A stretch of 64,000 nt of DNA from Macrostomum hystrix (GCA_950097015.1 CATNEN010000039.1:7022501-7086500); one strand, 5' to 3'; positions 1 to 10,780 are shown, counted from the first letter of the stretch. Numbers and translations: made by a program. The notes: generated by a model from the letters alone, not told the origin.

Positions 1-645
1 CATTTAAGTGTCGTTTCTTTGTTGTTTTTTTCAAGGTAACAAAGGTTGTGAACTTGTGACTATTTGGTGACGGTATTTCATTTGTTTGCGCTAGTTTTTC
101 AGTTGAAGTAAATCGCGTTATAAATATTTATTTAAGAATTTTTTGATCCATATTGATTATAATCCTTTGTTCCGCGTTCCACACGCACGCATGTTCGTAC
201 TCTAAGTATTTGTGCCGGTAGGTGTTAGCATTGCTTGTCGTTAGGTTTAGTCCGTGCAGGTTGCTGTTGATTCGACATTCGTTCAATTTTTGTTTGTCAT
301 CGAATAGCTTTTTTTGTCATTGTCATGTCAAGGTGGGGGGAATGTTCGGGAGGCAGGTGGTATGATTGGTCGCTGACTCGCTGTATGCTTATTTAAATCT
401 ACCTTATTTACAATTACTGTACGCCCGCTTCCACTCTGCGCACTCACCTTGTTTCTCTAACCCTCGTTCGCATTGTGCAGTGGCATCGTCCACCCACCCC
501 CTCCGTTTTAGCCTATTTGCACTGAATTATATAATAAACGTGTGGAGGCTCCCCCCTCCGGTTCAACTGGTTGGTTAGCGCGATTTGCCTACCGTTTTGA
601 GCACAGCATAATTGGCTACTAGCTATCGGCCTTTTTTGGATTGCT
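1..645. other. no gene recognised
   Basis: AT-rich sequence with only short open frames lacking family resemblance. It may be intron or upstream sequence of the hydroxylase gene whose last exon lies at 1923-2501. I see no exon, RNA gene or repeat copy shared with the rest of the window. Confidence 0.5.
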
Positions 646-1044
646 CTAGTACAGCAGTTTCGGCACCCATCGAGAGACCAGCTTAGACAGACCAAGATGT
701 TCGGGCAGAATTTGAGAGACCGAGCCACGTGAAATCTCGGCGGCATTGGCCAACTCATCAATGGTGATGTGGCCGTTTTCACGGACCAGCTCTTGGATCA
801 GGATGGCAGTGCTGTCGTTAACAGCAGTAGCTGGTCGGCCTGAGCACGGCTTGTCCTGCACGCTTGTTTCGCCGTCCTTTCTCTTCCGGACCCAGTTCGC
901 GATGGTTGCTCGACAGCAGACATCGTCTCCAAAGCGACTGAGCAATCTCTGGTGGATATTGCTCACGGACATGCCTTCGTCAGCAAAGGCAAAAACGATC
1001 AGGCGCTGAGAAATTTTATCTCCATATGCGCTAGCCATTCTCAA
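646..1044 (-). pseudogene. mariner-type transposase N-terminal fragment
   Basis: A 132-codon minus-strand frame resembles the N-terminal paired helix-turn-helix region of mariner/SETMAR-type transposases. It has a first HTH, a linker with C-S-G-R-P and V-N-D, then a second HTH containing I-T-I-D-E-L-A and R-G-S-V, ending in R-W-V-P-K-L-L. In mariner the DDE catalytic domain follows at once. Here a stop comes directly after this motif and no DDE domain follows. This is a 3'-truncated, non-autonomous relic. I see no clear terminal inverted repeats. Its position upstream of the FAXDC2-like exon suggests it sits in an intron or the 5' flank of that gene. Confidence 0.75.
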
Positions 1045-1584
1045 ATCAAAGTGATCTCAATACTTTGTCTCAAACGTCTGACGTTGTTTCTGCGCACTCA
1101 GACTTGTGCTGCCTACTGCTTTTTCATTTTTCGCTCTTTATAATCTATGGCTAAACCCTCACAGCTCGCAATTAATGATTAATTAGCGAAAGATTTAAAA
1201 TTAACCACCCGATATTTTGTTGACCCATTTTAAAAGACCGGATGCGACATCCCACTTGGTATCCCGATTCGATGCTCTTAAAAAATCGTATTGCTAATTT
1301 CGTTGGTTCTTTAGTAAATGATCGAAAACTTTTTTTCTGTCCACCCGACTAATTTAAAACTTTAGCGCTGAATTTATTACATATTAATTTATGACTGTGT
1401 TTTTTTCATCAAAATCGGTCGATCACATGCACAGATATTAGGGGTGTCTAAGAACTTTTTGGACGCACTAAGATATTTTCACATTTAAAACAAATTTCTT
1501 CTAAAGAAACCAAACGTAAAGCAATTTTATGACTCGCTTGTATGTATGCACGCCCACAATTCTGTATGTGGCCTCGCTTATAGT
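1045..1584. other. AT-rich spacer, no gene recognised
   Basis: No coding exon or RNA gene is apparent. Short frames here do not resemble any family I know. Confidence 0.5.
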
Positions 1585-1865
1585 CCATGTGGTTAGTGCA
1601 GCTTCGGACTTGGATCGACAGGTCGGGATTTCGATTCTGACCAAGCCAAGGGCAAAGATTCGAGTCCTTAAGCAAGACGATTGACGACGATCCCCGTTGC
1701 TTCAGTATACCTAGCGGGGAAATAGGTACCATTATTAGCTGGGGTAGATTTCGGTTGGCGGCCACAGCAGTGCATGGACTAAAACAGCTGTAAACGACCA
1801 TTAGAAGCGCTGTGCTGTGGCACTGGCTGGACATCTCGCCCAGCTGTGTCAATTCCCGTTAAAAA
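1585..1865 (+). repeat. tRNA-derived SINE, diverged copy
   Basis: The left part looks like a tRNA-derived pol III promoter: an A-box-like stretch near tggttagtgcagc and a B-box-like stretch near gggatttcgattc. The right part matches, with many substitutions, the body of the SINEs at 45078-45375 and 34163-34376. Shared landmarks are a ccttaagcaagac segment, a gcttcagt segment, a ggtacc segment, and a 3' part containing atggactaaaacagctg. It ends in an A-rich tail. It is the oldest-looking of the three copies. Confidence 0.7.
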
Positions 1866-1922
1866 CAATGAAAAATACCAAAATGCGAAAACAAAATCGT
1901 TCTCTTATTCTCGCCACTGCAG

Positions 1923-2501
1923 GTTGACAGTCGCCGGCTTGTAAAAGCAATGACCTACGCTTTGGCTAATCAGCTGTTTCTGGGGCTACCATTCACCATT
2001 TTGCTGTACCAACTGAAGCCGCTTTCTCCGGAGCTTCTGTTCGCGCCGCCCAGCCTGAGCCGCCTGCCGTTTGAGCTGGCGGGCTGCTCGCTGGTCACGG
2101 AGGTGCTGTTCTATTACTCGCACCGCCTGCTGCACACCCCGCAGCTCTACAAGCGGCTGCACAAGCTGCATCACGAATGGCAGGCCCCCGTGGCCGTGGT
2201 GGCCATGTACGCGCACCCCGTGGAGTTCCTTATGTCTAATTTAATCCCGGTTGTTGCGGGCCCTCTGCTGTTGAACTGTTGCTTAGCAACCGAGTGCATC
2301 TGGCTGGCAATAAGTGTGGCTACGACAGTGATTCACCACTCTGGCTATCGGCTGCCGCTGCTGCCGTCACCGGATTTTCACGACTATCACCACTTGAAGT
2401 TTGTGGGAAACTATGGAGTTTTGGGGCTTTTAGATCGACTGCACGGCACTGACTCTGCCTTCAGGGCTCGCGTTGTTAGAAGGATCAGCTCCGCCGACTA
2501 A
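1923..2501 (+). CDS. FAXDC2-like fatty acid hydroxylase superfamily, last exon
   Basis: The exon encodes 192 residues plus stop and starts after a pyrimidine-rich acceptor ending at 1922. The frame is open through the acceptor, so the first ATG (1950) is probably internal and upstream exons lie outside the window or are unrecognised. It contains the histidine clusters of the integral-membrane di-iron hydroxylase superfamily: H-R-L-L-H, H-K-L-H-H and H-D-Y-H-H, with A-H-P and H-G-T-D near the end. Spacing and context ([19 protein letters not shown]) fit FAXDC2, related to sterol C4-methyl oxidase. Such enzymes hydroxylate fatty acids or sterols in the ER membrane. Hydrophobic segments lie at the start and middle. 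No histidine of the three clusters is missing. Confidence 0.85.
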   Translation, partial: VDSRRLVKAMTYALANQLFLGLPFTILLYQLKPLSPELLFAPPSLSRLPFELAGCSLVTEVLFYYSHRLLHTPQLYKRLHKLHHEWQAPVAVVAMYAHPVEFLMSNLIPVVAGPLLLNCCLATECIWLAISVATTVIHHSGYRLPLLPSPDFHDYHHLKFVGNYGVLGLLDRLHGTDSAFRARVVRRISSAD

Positions 2502-2515
2502 GGGCTCCGCGGACA

Positions 2516-2521
2516 AATAAA
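2516..2521 (+). promoter_or_regulatory. polyadenylation signal AATAAA
   Basis: A canonical hexamer 15 bases after the hydroxylase stop codon. A second one follows about 33 bases later. Either could serve this gene. Confidence 0.6.
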
Positions 2522-3481
2522 TTTAAATTTAAATTTCAAATAACTTGAATAAATATGACAGTTTTTTCCCTTTCCTGGTCTGTTTTTGTTCGTTTTTAGC
2601 GGACAAAGCTAAAAAGCGGAGAAGGGGATGCAAGACGGTCATATTTGTCCTATTGTTTGCTTGTGGGCATAAAAAGGACAGAAATTTATGCATTCAATAG
2701 ATGAGGGAAAAACCGGACATACAAACGGTCAAAAAACGTGTTTATTTTCCCCTCGTGCTATATTCAAAGCGTGAGACTAGCAATCAATTCTGTATCTTAA
2801 GGGGTGAGGCCAGCAATCCATACGTAAGAATACCAAAACTTTTGCATGCACCTGGCATAGAGATTTTCAATTTGATTGTATTGAATTGGCAACATTCTAC
2901 AGTAGAGTTTGTGTCACAATTGAATGCACCTCCTTCAGAAATAAACTGTTTACATGCATCCAAATGCCACGCTGTTTGAATCAAAGGTTGAATAAAAGGT
3001 GGACAAAACTCATTGATCGACTTGTTTCCGGTCCGAATTGGGAATGACCGGCACACATCAAAGGTGTTCAACTTGTGTTTAGCGCGGGTCATTTTAAAAG
3101 CTAGGAATGCCTTAATTCGATGCTGCCAAGCGATCAAATCTTTAATCCAAGGGGCCTGGATTGCTTTTAAATACGGCCTCTCATGCTAGCAAATATATTT
3201 CACTTCTAAGCGACGATTTTGAGTAAAATATTTTAAGCGTTTTGATTTCAGCTTGAAAAAATAGTAAGTAAACCACTATTTTGTCATCAAACTGTTGTTC
3301 TTAAAGTCAATGGGTCCTCAAGGTGGGGAGGGATCTGTATCTGTATCTATCGCAAAAATGTCATTGAGTTCGAATCCACAGAAGACAGCTGCGAAGGTTG
3401 GTCTCATTAGCTATACGGATCGTGTACCTTGCTGTAGAGGAAAATTGAAAAAGTCCAGGGATTTGTGCATACGTTTATAGG
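2522..3481. other. intergenic, no gene recognised
   Basis: A 117-codon minus frame at 2784-3137 has several cysteines, but I cannot place it in a family and see no supporting splice sites or signal peptide. The rest is AT-rich. Confidence 0.45.
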
Positions 3482-3530
3482 GGTTGACCGGCACAGTGGT
3501 CTAACGCGTCTGCCTCTCGCACCAAGGTCC
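3482..3530 (+). repeat. tRNA-like SINE head fragment
   Basis: The stretch around accggcacagtggtctaac resembles the A-box half of a tRNA-derived SINE, as at 45078 and 63671. The B-box half is absent, so this is a truncated piece rather than a tRNA gene. Confidence 0.4.
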
Positions 3531-3599
3531 CTTCCAAATTCATTTCAAGACATTTCAAGACAAGCCATCAAGCCGCGTAGACAAGGCTTGATTGTTTGT

Positions 3600-3725
3600 C
3601 GTGTAATTAACCACAATGAGGGCCAATCCTTACGTTTCTGTGAGAGTGCACACTGCCTGACGATCAAAAAGTAATATACACCCCGAATGTGTGCCAGTGT
3701 CTATGTGAGCGTTCACATCCGTCTT
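3600..3725 (-). repeat. interspersed repeat, family of 42448 and 48300
   Basis: Read on the minus strand it contains gatcgtcaggcagtgtgcac, matching the core of the copies at 42448-42606 and 48300-48480. The flanking GT-rich sequence is alignable but diverged. Confidence 0.55.
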
Positions 3726-3933
3726 GCAAATATTAATTTTATTCTTACTATGGTCAATGCACCTGGTGATTGAGCACATTTGTGAGCATTTTCCCACTAG
3801 CATTGTATTGAATCCGTGTGCTTGTGTGTGCTCATTGGTCAGCGTCTTGACTGTCGTAGTTTATGCGTCAAGAGGCCTTTGAAAAATATTATATAATTTA
3901 AGCGTAACATTCTCTTTTGACGTGTGCACTCAG

Positions 3934-6303
3934 ATGGCTACGCTGCTGAAGGCCCTACTGTTCATTCTGATAATCTGTGGCGTATCAGCCAGCTTTCAAA
4001 ACAACTCCACTGTAGCCGAAGACACCTCAGTGACCAGCGCGGACATCTGCCGCACACCGGAGTGCCTGGCTCTGTCTGCGCAGATCACGCAAAACATGAA
4101 CCTCTCGGCTGATCCGTGCGAAGACTTCAGCGCCTACGCCTGTGGAAATTATGAGCCCAGCACTTTGTACGACCCTGGCTCCGTGACGTGGTCAAAATAT
4201 TCCTACGAGCCATCCGTGATGGAGTCCGGCGTGAATACGGTCCGCAGACAGCTGTACAAGCGTGTGTTTGAGCTGCTCATGTATGCTCAGCGAAGCGTCA
4301 ACAGCTCGGATCCTGGCGTTAACCGGATGTACCGCCTCGCCAGGGACCTGTTCCGCAGCTGTAGCAGCTGGGTTTGGCAGCGCGGCCAGCAGTTCAAAGA
4401 TCCCCATAGCGGTCGCATCGCCTCTCAAAGCTTCTTCGATGGCGTTCTTGAGCACCTGTTAGATGATATCCGCAGCAATAACATCAACACGGATGGCAAC
4501 GGTACATTCGAATCGGTACTTTCTAGAATGGTTCGGCTTGCTGTTTGGCCTCTTGTTGAAGTTGCGCCGGTGATCGATCATACGTTTATTCTGCGCCCTA
4601 GGTCCCAGAAAGCCAATTTCAGTTCGTCTAATACAAACTCCAGTAGAGTTCGTCTGAGCCTTAGTCCGGATTATTATTCAAATGCGACGAATTACTCGGC
4701 CTTTACAAACTTCTTCTTGACGCTGCCGGCTGCATCAAGACTTGACCTTTCCAACTCTACGCTGTTTGCTGTCATCGTTCAGGAGCTAAAGACCAATATG
4801 ACAATAGAGGACGACTTATCCGAGGCAGAGCTGCGACAGAGGTGGCCAAACTGCAGCGTTGTTGTCGAGCTTCTGGGATCCAACAGTATGGACCTGACTA
4901 TCCGCCAGTTGGATGCTTTCAGCAGGTGCGCCGATCCACAGGATCCATTCTCGTGGACATTGTTCTTTGACGGTGTTCTCGACGGAAAGGTCAGTCAGGA
5001 CACGCCTATTCAAATCCGGTCGGGTCGGATGAAGACTCTTACCTACGCAGACGCTGTTATCCGCTTTGCATCGTACTTCAAGCGTCGTGCGCACAGAATG
5101 GGATCTGATGTTCGATTTTCTGCGCATTACTCTTTCCTCTTGGTAAACTGGATGCTTAGTTTTTATAAATATCTTCCGGCCGACTTGCGTATTCAGTGGC
5201 TGCGTCACCACAGGGAGCTTACCAGAGTGCCTGAGCTGGAAAATGACCCCATCGATTCTTGTATTTTATTGACAAAAGCGTTACTACCGCCAGTTGTTGA
5301 GCAAATGTACCAGAAAGCCTATCACGCTGAGTACTTTGGTAACGTACGCCGACTAGTTGAACTTATTCAGGATGCGACAATCCAGAATGTGCTGAGACAG
5401 GATTGGATCACACAGAGTGCTAAGGGCGCCATCTCTGAGAAGATAATGACAATGAAACAACAAATCGGATTCGACATCGTGTCGGCTGAGCAATTGAAAG
5501 CATTCTACGCGTCGACCATTCGCTCGCTGGAAGCGAGAGGAAAATCAAAAGCAAAATTTGGTACACTCTTCTCTCTCGCTTTGTGTGCCTCCGCCGGACA
5601 CCAGAACAATCTGCTGTCTGGCGAAACATCAGCGTCGTTTTTTCCTCGGTTTAGTGGGCTACTTGTGAACGCATTCAGCGAGAACCGCAAAAACCAGATA
5701 ATATTTCCGATGGGAATTCTCACGCCCTTCCTCTACCACAGGAGCTTTCCTGACTATGTGAATCTCGCCGGCATCGGCATTGTAATTGGTCACGAAATTG
5801 GACACGGCTTTGACGATGTTGGCCACGAGCTGAACAAGCAGGGCGTTCGTGGCCACTTCTGGGATAACATTACGGAGGCTGGCTACCTCGAGCGAATGGA
5901 GTGCGTGACAACTCGATACGGCAAGTATGAATTCTTACCTGGCCGACTGCATAAATCAAGAATGACCCGCGGAAACGACATCTCCGACCTGATGGGCATC
6001 CAGGCTGCGTTCAGAGCGCTGCAGCTTCAGAGACAGTCATCAGATCGCAGCCGCAAAGCCGTGCGACTTCCCAACCTGCCAGACAGCCTTACAACGGATC
6101 GACTGTTTTTCATTCACGCCGTACAGGCTTACTGCTCCAAAGTGGAGCCTGAGGTTTTGATGGATAAGTTTTTGTGGTCCAGGCACAGCCCTCCACATAT
6201 TCGGATTAGAGGCATGATTGAGAATAGCGAGGACTTTTCTAGAGTGTTTCAGTGCAAGCCGAAGCAGAGCATGAATCCGAACAAGAAATGCGTCTTCTGG
6301 TAG
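3934..6303 (+). CDS. neprilysin-like M13 peptidase, intronless, altered zinc site
   Basis: A single 789-residue frame. The ATG at 3934 gives a good signal peptide (residues 1-20, L-L-K-A-L-L-F-I-L-I-I-C core), and a pyrimidine-rich acceptor ends exactly one base before it. Residues ~50-420 match the M13 N-terminal domain (C-E-D-F-S-A-Y-A-C-G). The C-terminal domain has V-N-A-F, F-P-M-G-I-L, the zinc motif H620-E621-I-G-H624 followed by G-F-D-D, and the closing C-x-x-W. In active M13 enzymes the third zinc ligand is the Glu of G-E-N-I-A-D. Here the aligned residues are G-N681-D-I-S-D685, so that Glu is Asn while the Asp is kept. Late His (751) and Arg residues are also kept. It should be secreted rather than type II membrane bound, with many N-glycosylation sites. 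It may be a pseudoenzyme or have altered metal binding. Confidence 0.93.
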   Translation: MATLLKALLFILIICGVSASFQNNSTVAEDTSVTSADICRTPECLALSAQITQNMNLSADPCEDFSAYACGNYEPSTLYDPGSVTWSKYSYEPSVMESGVNTVRRQLYKRVFELLMYAQRSVNSSDPGVNRMYRLARDLFRSCSSWVWQRGQQFKDPHSGRIASQSFFDGVLEHLLDDIRSNNINTDGNGTFESVLSRMVRLAVWPLVEVAPVIDHTFILRPRSQKANFSSSNTNSSRVRLSLSPDYYSNATNYSAFTNFFLTLPAASRLDLSNSTLFAVIVQELKTNMTIEDDLSEAELRQRWPNCSVVVELLGSNSMDLTIRQLDAFSRCADPQDPFSWTLFFDGVLDGKVSQDTPIQIRSGRMKTLTYADAVIRFASYFKRRAHRMGSDVRFSAHYSFLLVNWMLSFYKYLPADLRIQWLRHHRELTRVPELENDPIDSCILLTKALLPPVVEQMYQKAYHAEYFGNVRRLVELIQDATIQNVLRQDWITQSAKGAISEKIMTMKQQIGFDIVSAEQLKAFYASTIRSLEARGKSKAKFGTLFSLALCASAGHQNNLLSGETSASFFPRFSGLLVNAFSENRKNQIIFPMGILTPFLYHRSFPDYVNLAGIGIVIGHEIGHGFDDVGHELNKQGVRGHFWDNITEAGYLERMECVTTRYGKYEFLPGRLHKSRMTRGNDISDLMGIQAAFRALQLQRQSSDRSRKAVRLPNLPDSLTTDRLFFIHAVQAYCSKVEPEVLMDKFLWSRHSPPHIRIRGMIENSEDFSRVFQCKPKQSMNPNKKCVFW

Positions 6304-6689
6304 CAGTGCGCAACCTGGGCGGAACCAATGACGACGTTCCTCTCTGCTCTGCGCCAATATAACTGACCTCTGTCTTCATATTTCGATATCGATTGATAGA
6401 CACATACAAATCCTACTTTAGTGTTGATTCACAGCTGCAAATGTAAGCAACCGTTATTTTGGGAGTTCAACCTAGCTATACTTCGTATATGGTTTCTAAA
6501 TGCTTAGCTGGCGAACATGCATAAAGCTGCGAGTACATGGACAGTAAGTTTAGTCTTACAATTATTCGAACTGAGTAGCTTTTGACGAATCAGATCAGTT
6601 AGCTTCGCATTATCCAAATGAGAAACGAAATTCGTTTCACTTGATTATAACTAAAAATCCGCACAATAAACCTATAAATATACGTTTAT
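6304..6689. other. 3' flank of the neprilysin-like gene
   Basis: Noncoding. An AATAAA hexamer near 6665 is the first obvious polyadenylation signal, followed by an ATT microsatellite at about 6686-6720. Confidence 0.45.
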
Positions 6690-7397
6690 TATTATTATTA
6701 TTATTATTATTAACTATTATTAATCAAACGCGAACGCGATCAATCAGTGCTGATTATTATTTTTTGATTTTTGAAAATATTTTACTCGACAAAAAAGAAC
6801 ATAAAAGGCGAAGTTTTGTAAGAATTAACTATTGAGCTGGGAAGGAAAGAGCAAAAGGTGTTAAAAATAGGAGCAGCAAAAAACACAAGTGACGCCAGGA
6901 ATAAAAAATAAATGTATATCGGTAAATGTTAATAGCTTCAGGGCAGCTGTTCCTTTATTTTAGAGATATCTATGATGTACTTTGCTAAAGCTTCAGTGGT
7001 TTCCTATCGTATTGTGCCATCATGTAGTTAGATTTCTCTTCTGCTGTTAAGGATGCGAAATTAGGAGTTTTCCCAGAAATGTTCTTTTCGAAATTCGAAC
7101 GTGCTGCGCTATACATATTCCAACTGCACTTAAGTAGGAAGTGGACCTCGTTTTGCACTTACTGCATAATCTATTCTCATACGGAATTTTTGGTCTCGCA
7201 GTTCGCAATGTTTCGCAAGCTAGCTTATGGTTTCCTAGTCTAAACGAGGATTTGGTACGTCTCAAACCCGGTTTGTATATTTGTTGTAAATATTTTTCGG
7301 CTGAATAATATTGCTTAAAAGAGTAAAAGAAGTGAATTAGCTTGCTTGAGTTCTGTGTCCTTTGTCTCCAATGCGTATCGAACTTATATGACGGCAA
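6690..7397 (-). mobile_element. LINE-like retrotransposon 3' end fragment
   Basis: The minus strand carries a degraded frame (7047-7397) with N-H-K-L-A-C-E-T, R-P-K-I-P and E-N-R-L-C-S-K-C. This resembles the cysteine-containing C-terminal region that follows reverse transcriptase in many animal LINEs. The same sequence in the same orientation recurs at about 39080-40290, including the AT-rich 3' part, so it is a dispersed family. No reverse transcriptase core is present, as expected for 5'-truncated insertions. Confidence 0.65.
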
Positions 7398-7931
7398 CTA
7401 GCATCTTTACATGATAAGTTCAATAGAGAGCTCATGAATACATACATATACGAGTATATATATCATTTAAATATGTTTGGAAGATTTATTGATATCCTCA
7501 AACTATCTGAAAGAGAAAGTTAATTATCAGTTCTCAGTCTTCAGACAACAATTTGCACAGCAACGACAACCTCCTACCATTCGACAAAGGTCGATGCTCA
7601 GCAATTTAATGGAATTAGAACGTAAAAAACGAGCAAATCAAACATTTAAAAAAGAAGTTTTAACAGTCAGACAGCAGGTCGGACTGAGTAAGACCACGAC
7701 GGAACTTAAAACAGTTCCCGCCAACCAGGGGGAGGGAGCAAATTAATGTACTCGGATCACATAACGCACGCTAGGCACTAACACCATTTCATCGGTTAAC
7801 TTGAAATTACTTTATCTTATCTATTTTCTGAGCGTCCATTGTTATTTACATATATAATAATTATATACTCTTAATCGTTATTCTGAATCATCGAAGTACT
7901 GGTCTTCTTGTTAAGAATTTTCAAGTGTCAT
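7398..7931 (+). other. spacer with an unidentified open frame
   Basis: An open frame at about 7477-7746 lacks an ATG at its 5' end. It encodes a hydrophilic, Gln/Lys/Arg-rich stretch (R-Q-Q-F-A-Q-Q-R-Q, then E-L-E-R-K-K-R). I cannot name a family, and it could be a relic of a retroelement gag or chance. The part after 7860 is the 3' flank of the first lectin gene and is similar to 15090-15165. Confidence 0.3.
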
Positions 7932-9228
7932 TCACTTGTCGAAACCAGGGTTCGCCTGCCCAGCCATCACTGCGCTGTAGGAGGGCGGCGCGGCTGAGAA
8001 CTGTGGGCTCGGCGCTCCCGTGGGGTGAAGCTGCGGCGCCGGGTACCTCGGCTGGGCTGGGTAACTGCCGGGTGGCGCGATGGTCACTTGGGCGCTGGAC
8101 ACCACGACGGACGCGGGGCCCTGATTCACGCGCCTAGCCTGGACGCGTCGGTAATTAATATACGTGTAAATCCCGACAATCATGAGACCGAATACGAACA
8201 GAGAGACGCCGACGATGACCCAAGTCCAGAAACTGGAACTGGTCGTCACGCTAGGCCCGTAGGGTGTGTTAGGCACGCGGTAGAAGATGCTGGTGCCGCC
8301 TGGGGGCGCAGAGCAGGCGTACTTGTTCCTGTCGTCGCAATCGTCCATGTAAATAGCATACAAATAGTTCCTATCGTTGAATGTTGCACAGCGTTCGTAC
8401 GAGTAGCAAGTGCTTGATGCACCGCCAGAGTTGCAACTTATCCCAGAGGTCCTGAAGAATAAAGATTCTGGAAACCCCTGTTAAACTTAATAAGAAAGTC
8501 GAAACAATGTATCGTCACAAAAACTCACTGGCGACTTTAAAACAAATAACTCACCAGAACTGACGAGTGCCATCCAGCCAGTAGTATTGGAATCTACTTA
8601 ATCGATCCGTCAGTCCGATCCACGTGTAGGACGACCTGAGACTGCTGGGCAGCATCCTCATGAACGATTTGATATCATTGGAATACGAAAGAGGCACATG
8701 CAGCAGATTTGACCGCATGCTGTTGCATGCGTTCTGAGCATCGAAATAATTGTAATACGTTACACTGCCTGTTCCGTAGCAGGTGTTGAATTGGTACAGG
8801 TACGTCCAACCTGGCGGACAGCCATTCAGATCCAATGCTCGGACTCGAATGGTGACGCCCTCGCTGTTCGATTGATCGCCAGTGGCGTCGAAGCGAACTT
8901 TCAAGAACTTCGACGGCGTCATGATGCTGGTCTGGAAGTCTCGAATGCTCGAGCCCGAGAACAGCACCTGATCTCCTGAGCTGATGGTGAACACTGCCGA
9001 GCTCAACTTGAACGACTGCACCTCGACAAAGAATGCGCGGTTCGGCGACTCGGCATTAAACTCACAGCTGAGACCGGACGAGTAGGCGGCCTCGTTCGGG
9101 CGTCTGGTTGTCAGGTAGAAGTCCGTGAGAGACGAGCTGACTGTGGTCGGCGAGTCGGGGCTGCAGTAGAAGCGATGCTCGGCCGCAGCGGCGAACACGA
9201 GACAGGCCAGCAGGACCAGTTTTTGCAT
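7932..9228 (-). CDS. membrane C-type lectin with CUB-like domain, copy A
   Basis: CDS is complement(join(7932..8451, 8555..9228)), 397 residues, with a 103 bp intron (donor GTGAGT, acceptor ttcttcag) splitting a Trp codon. Layout: signal peptide 1-16; CUB-like beta domain 17-133; C-type lectin domain 137-271 with W-I-G-L at 203-206, W-L-D-G at 217-220 and closing cysteines; a transmembrane helix about 299-322; basic stop-transfer residues; and a Pro/Tyr/Gln-rich tail with P-P-S-Y at 380-383. The tail motif fits PPxY ligands of WW-domain proteins such as Nedd4 ligases. The E-P-N or Q-P-D calcium/sugar motif of classical lectins is absent, so sugar binding is uncertain. Adhesion or pattern recognition is an inference. 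It is nearly identical to copy B at 15166-16462, intron included. Confidence 0.9.
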
Positions 9229-9300
9229 GCTGCAATCTGAGGACTTGGATTTTCACTTGTTGAGTACTCTTGCAATATTTGGTAGCATAGTCTTGTAGCC

Positions 9301-9307
9301 TTATAAA
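9301..9307 (-). promoter_or_regulatory. possible TATA box of lectin copy A
   Basis: TTTATAA on the minus strand about 75 bases before the ATG. A TTATAA lies at the matching place before copy B (16530-16535). A splice-acceptor-like ttgcag also ends two bases before each ATG. Confidence 0.35.
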
Positions 9308-9959
9308 ACTTACAACGAGCGTACAGTTAATATTGTTGGTCGTTTCGCCAAGACGTCATTGGTATTTTCATGCGCTTTCGATTTGATAAATATTGTTCTT
9401 AAGCTCACAAGACATGAGTCTGCAAGACCCAAATGCCTTCTGGAGTTCGGTCTCTGAAGTTACTGATAAGCTGCAAAGTAAGATTTCACTTGTTTTGTGG
9501 CTTGACGCACAGAGCCTTGCTGAATATAGTCAAGGTCTTAGATGACATTAAATTTCATACGCGCAAGCAACCGTATGACTAAGTAACTCTTTAGGATTGC
9601 TGTCCAATGAATGCATCTGTAATTATGATATGGTTATGATAATTATGACCTGACGCTCTATCAAGCAGGTGAATCAAGCGTGCACTTCTTCACATTGAAT
9701 CGGCTTGTTTTTTTCATTTCTGAAGTCGAAACTTTAAGCTTGTGTGCGTCCTAATATTATTATTAATGAAATCATAGGGAATCATATGACACGAAATCAT
9801 ATTTTAACTCGTATTTCGCAGCAACATTGAATAGAGAATCTAAGAAATTAGCTATTTTTTGTCTTAGCTTACGATTGAACCAATTTTGACAATAAATGCG
9901 ACGTCAATAAATTTTGACGTCGTAGCCGCAGACCAGCCTTCTGAAGGCGTTGCAGGGCC
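9308..9959. other. upstream flank of lectin copy A
   Basis: No gene. It aligns with the flank of copy B at about 16536-16960, with many differences and gaps. Shared blocks include gtcaaggtctta, aggattgctgtcc, gcatctgtaatt and caagcaggtgaatca. Homology fades towards 9720. Confidence 0.6.
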
Positions 9960-10780
9960 TCGACCAAATTCTAATGCTGCAGCGTCTTGCCTGATACCGG
10001 AACGTCGCCGACAAAGACTTGTACCGATTCCAGGTCTCCGAGCAGCGAGTCGAGCGTGCGCTTTAACACGGCGCTGGCGCAATTGATGCCGAATGGCATG
10101 CGGTTCAACAGGTACGAGCCTCGCTGCTTGTTGATAATCCAGAAGGTCTTATGCACCGAGATAAAAACGGCAGCTGCAGGAAGACATTTGGCATGTTCAT
10201 TTAGGACCACTTGCAGCCGCCCCCCAGCTTGGCGAACAGGTCCTCGATGCACGGCAGCGGGTACAGCTCAGCCCTGGCTTTGCCGTTGTACGTCAGTTTG
10301 TAGTCGCCGCATACCCATGCCGTGCTGTTCTTCATCGGCGCGATCGGCGCAGCCCAGTCCGAGTATTTGAGCAGGCAACCTTGGTCCTCGGGGAACTGCG
10401 CCACCATGCCGTGCGCCTCGCCAGTCACCGCGTTGACTTGGTTTCAGCTCAGTCACCGCGGTTTCAGCTTCGTCAGCCAGTCGCGACAGAGCAGCACAAC
10501 TTCGTCATGCTCGACCACCAGCAGCGGCAGATCCTGGCCGTCGAGCTGGATAGCAACTTCCGTCTGTCCGACAGGTCGGAATCGCTCGCCGGTGTAGGTC
10601 CAATGCACCACGGAAGTTGGCATTTGACGAAGTACTGGCTGGACCTTCTCGTGGAGCTTTCTCGGAGTGATTGTCAACGATTATCAACCTCGAGTGGATC
10701 TCGAAGCGGCAAGGCTTGCCTTTTAGACGCAACTTGACCAAATTCTTGACCAAGCCGAATTCGAACCTCACACTTAACAT
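9960..10780 (-). mobile_element. Ty3/gypsy pol relic (protease to reverse transcriptase)
   Basis: Minus-strand fragments in three frames match Ty3/gypsy pol in order. First comes a protease-side segment with Q-D-L-P-L-L-V-V and R-D-W-L. Next is the reverse-transcriptase start with Y-S-D-W-A-A-P-I, C-G-D-Y-K-L-T and Y-P-L-P-C-I-E-D-L-F. Last is L-L-N-R-M-P-F-G-I-N followed by a damaged catalytic box (F-V-G-D where Y-x-D-D is expected). Frame changes and missing palm/thumb sequence make it a dead fragment. No LTR is visible. Confidence 0.8.

Noticed and set aside
2784-3137. Cysteine-containing 117-codon minus frame
   Set aside because: No signal peptide, no family resemblance and no splice support. 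The cysteine count alone is not evidence.
8025-8417. Plus-strand frames antisense to the lectin genes (also 15322-15651)
   Set aside because: Mirror frames of real minus-strand exons, with no independent signal.
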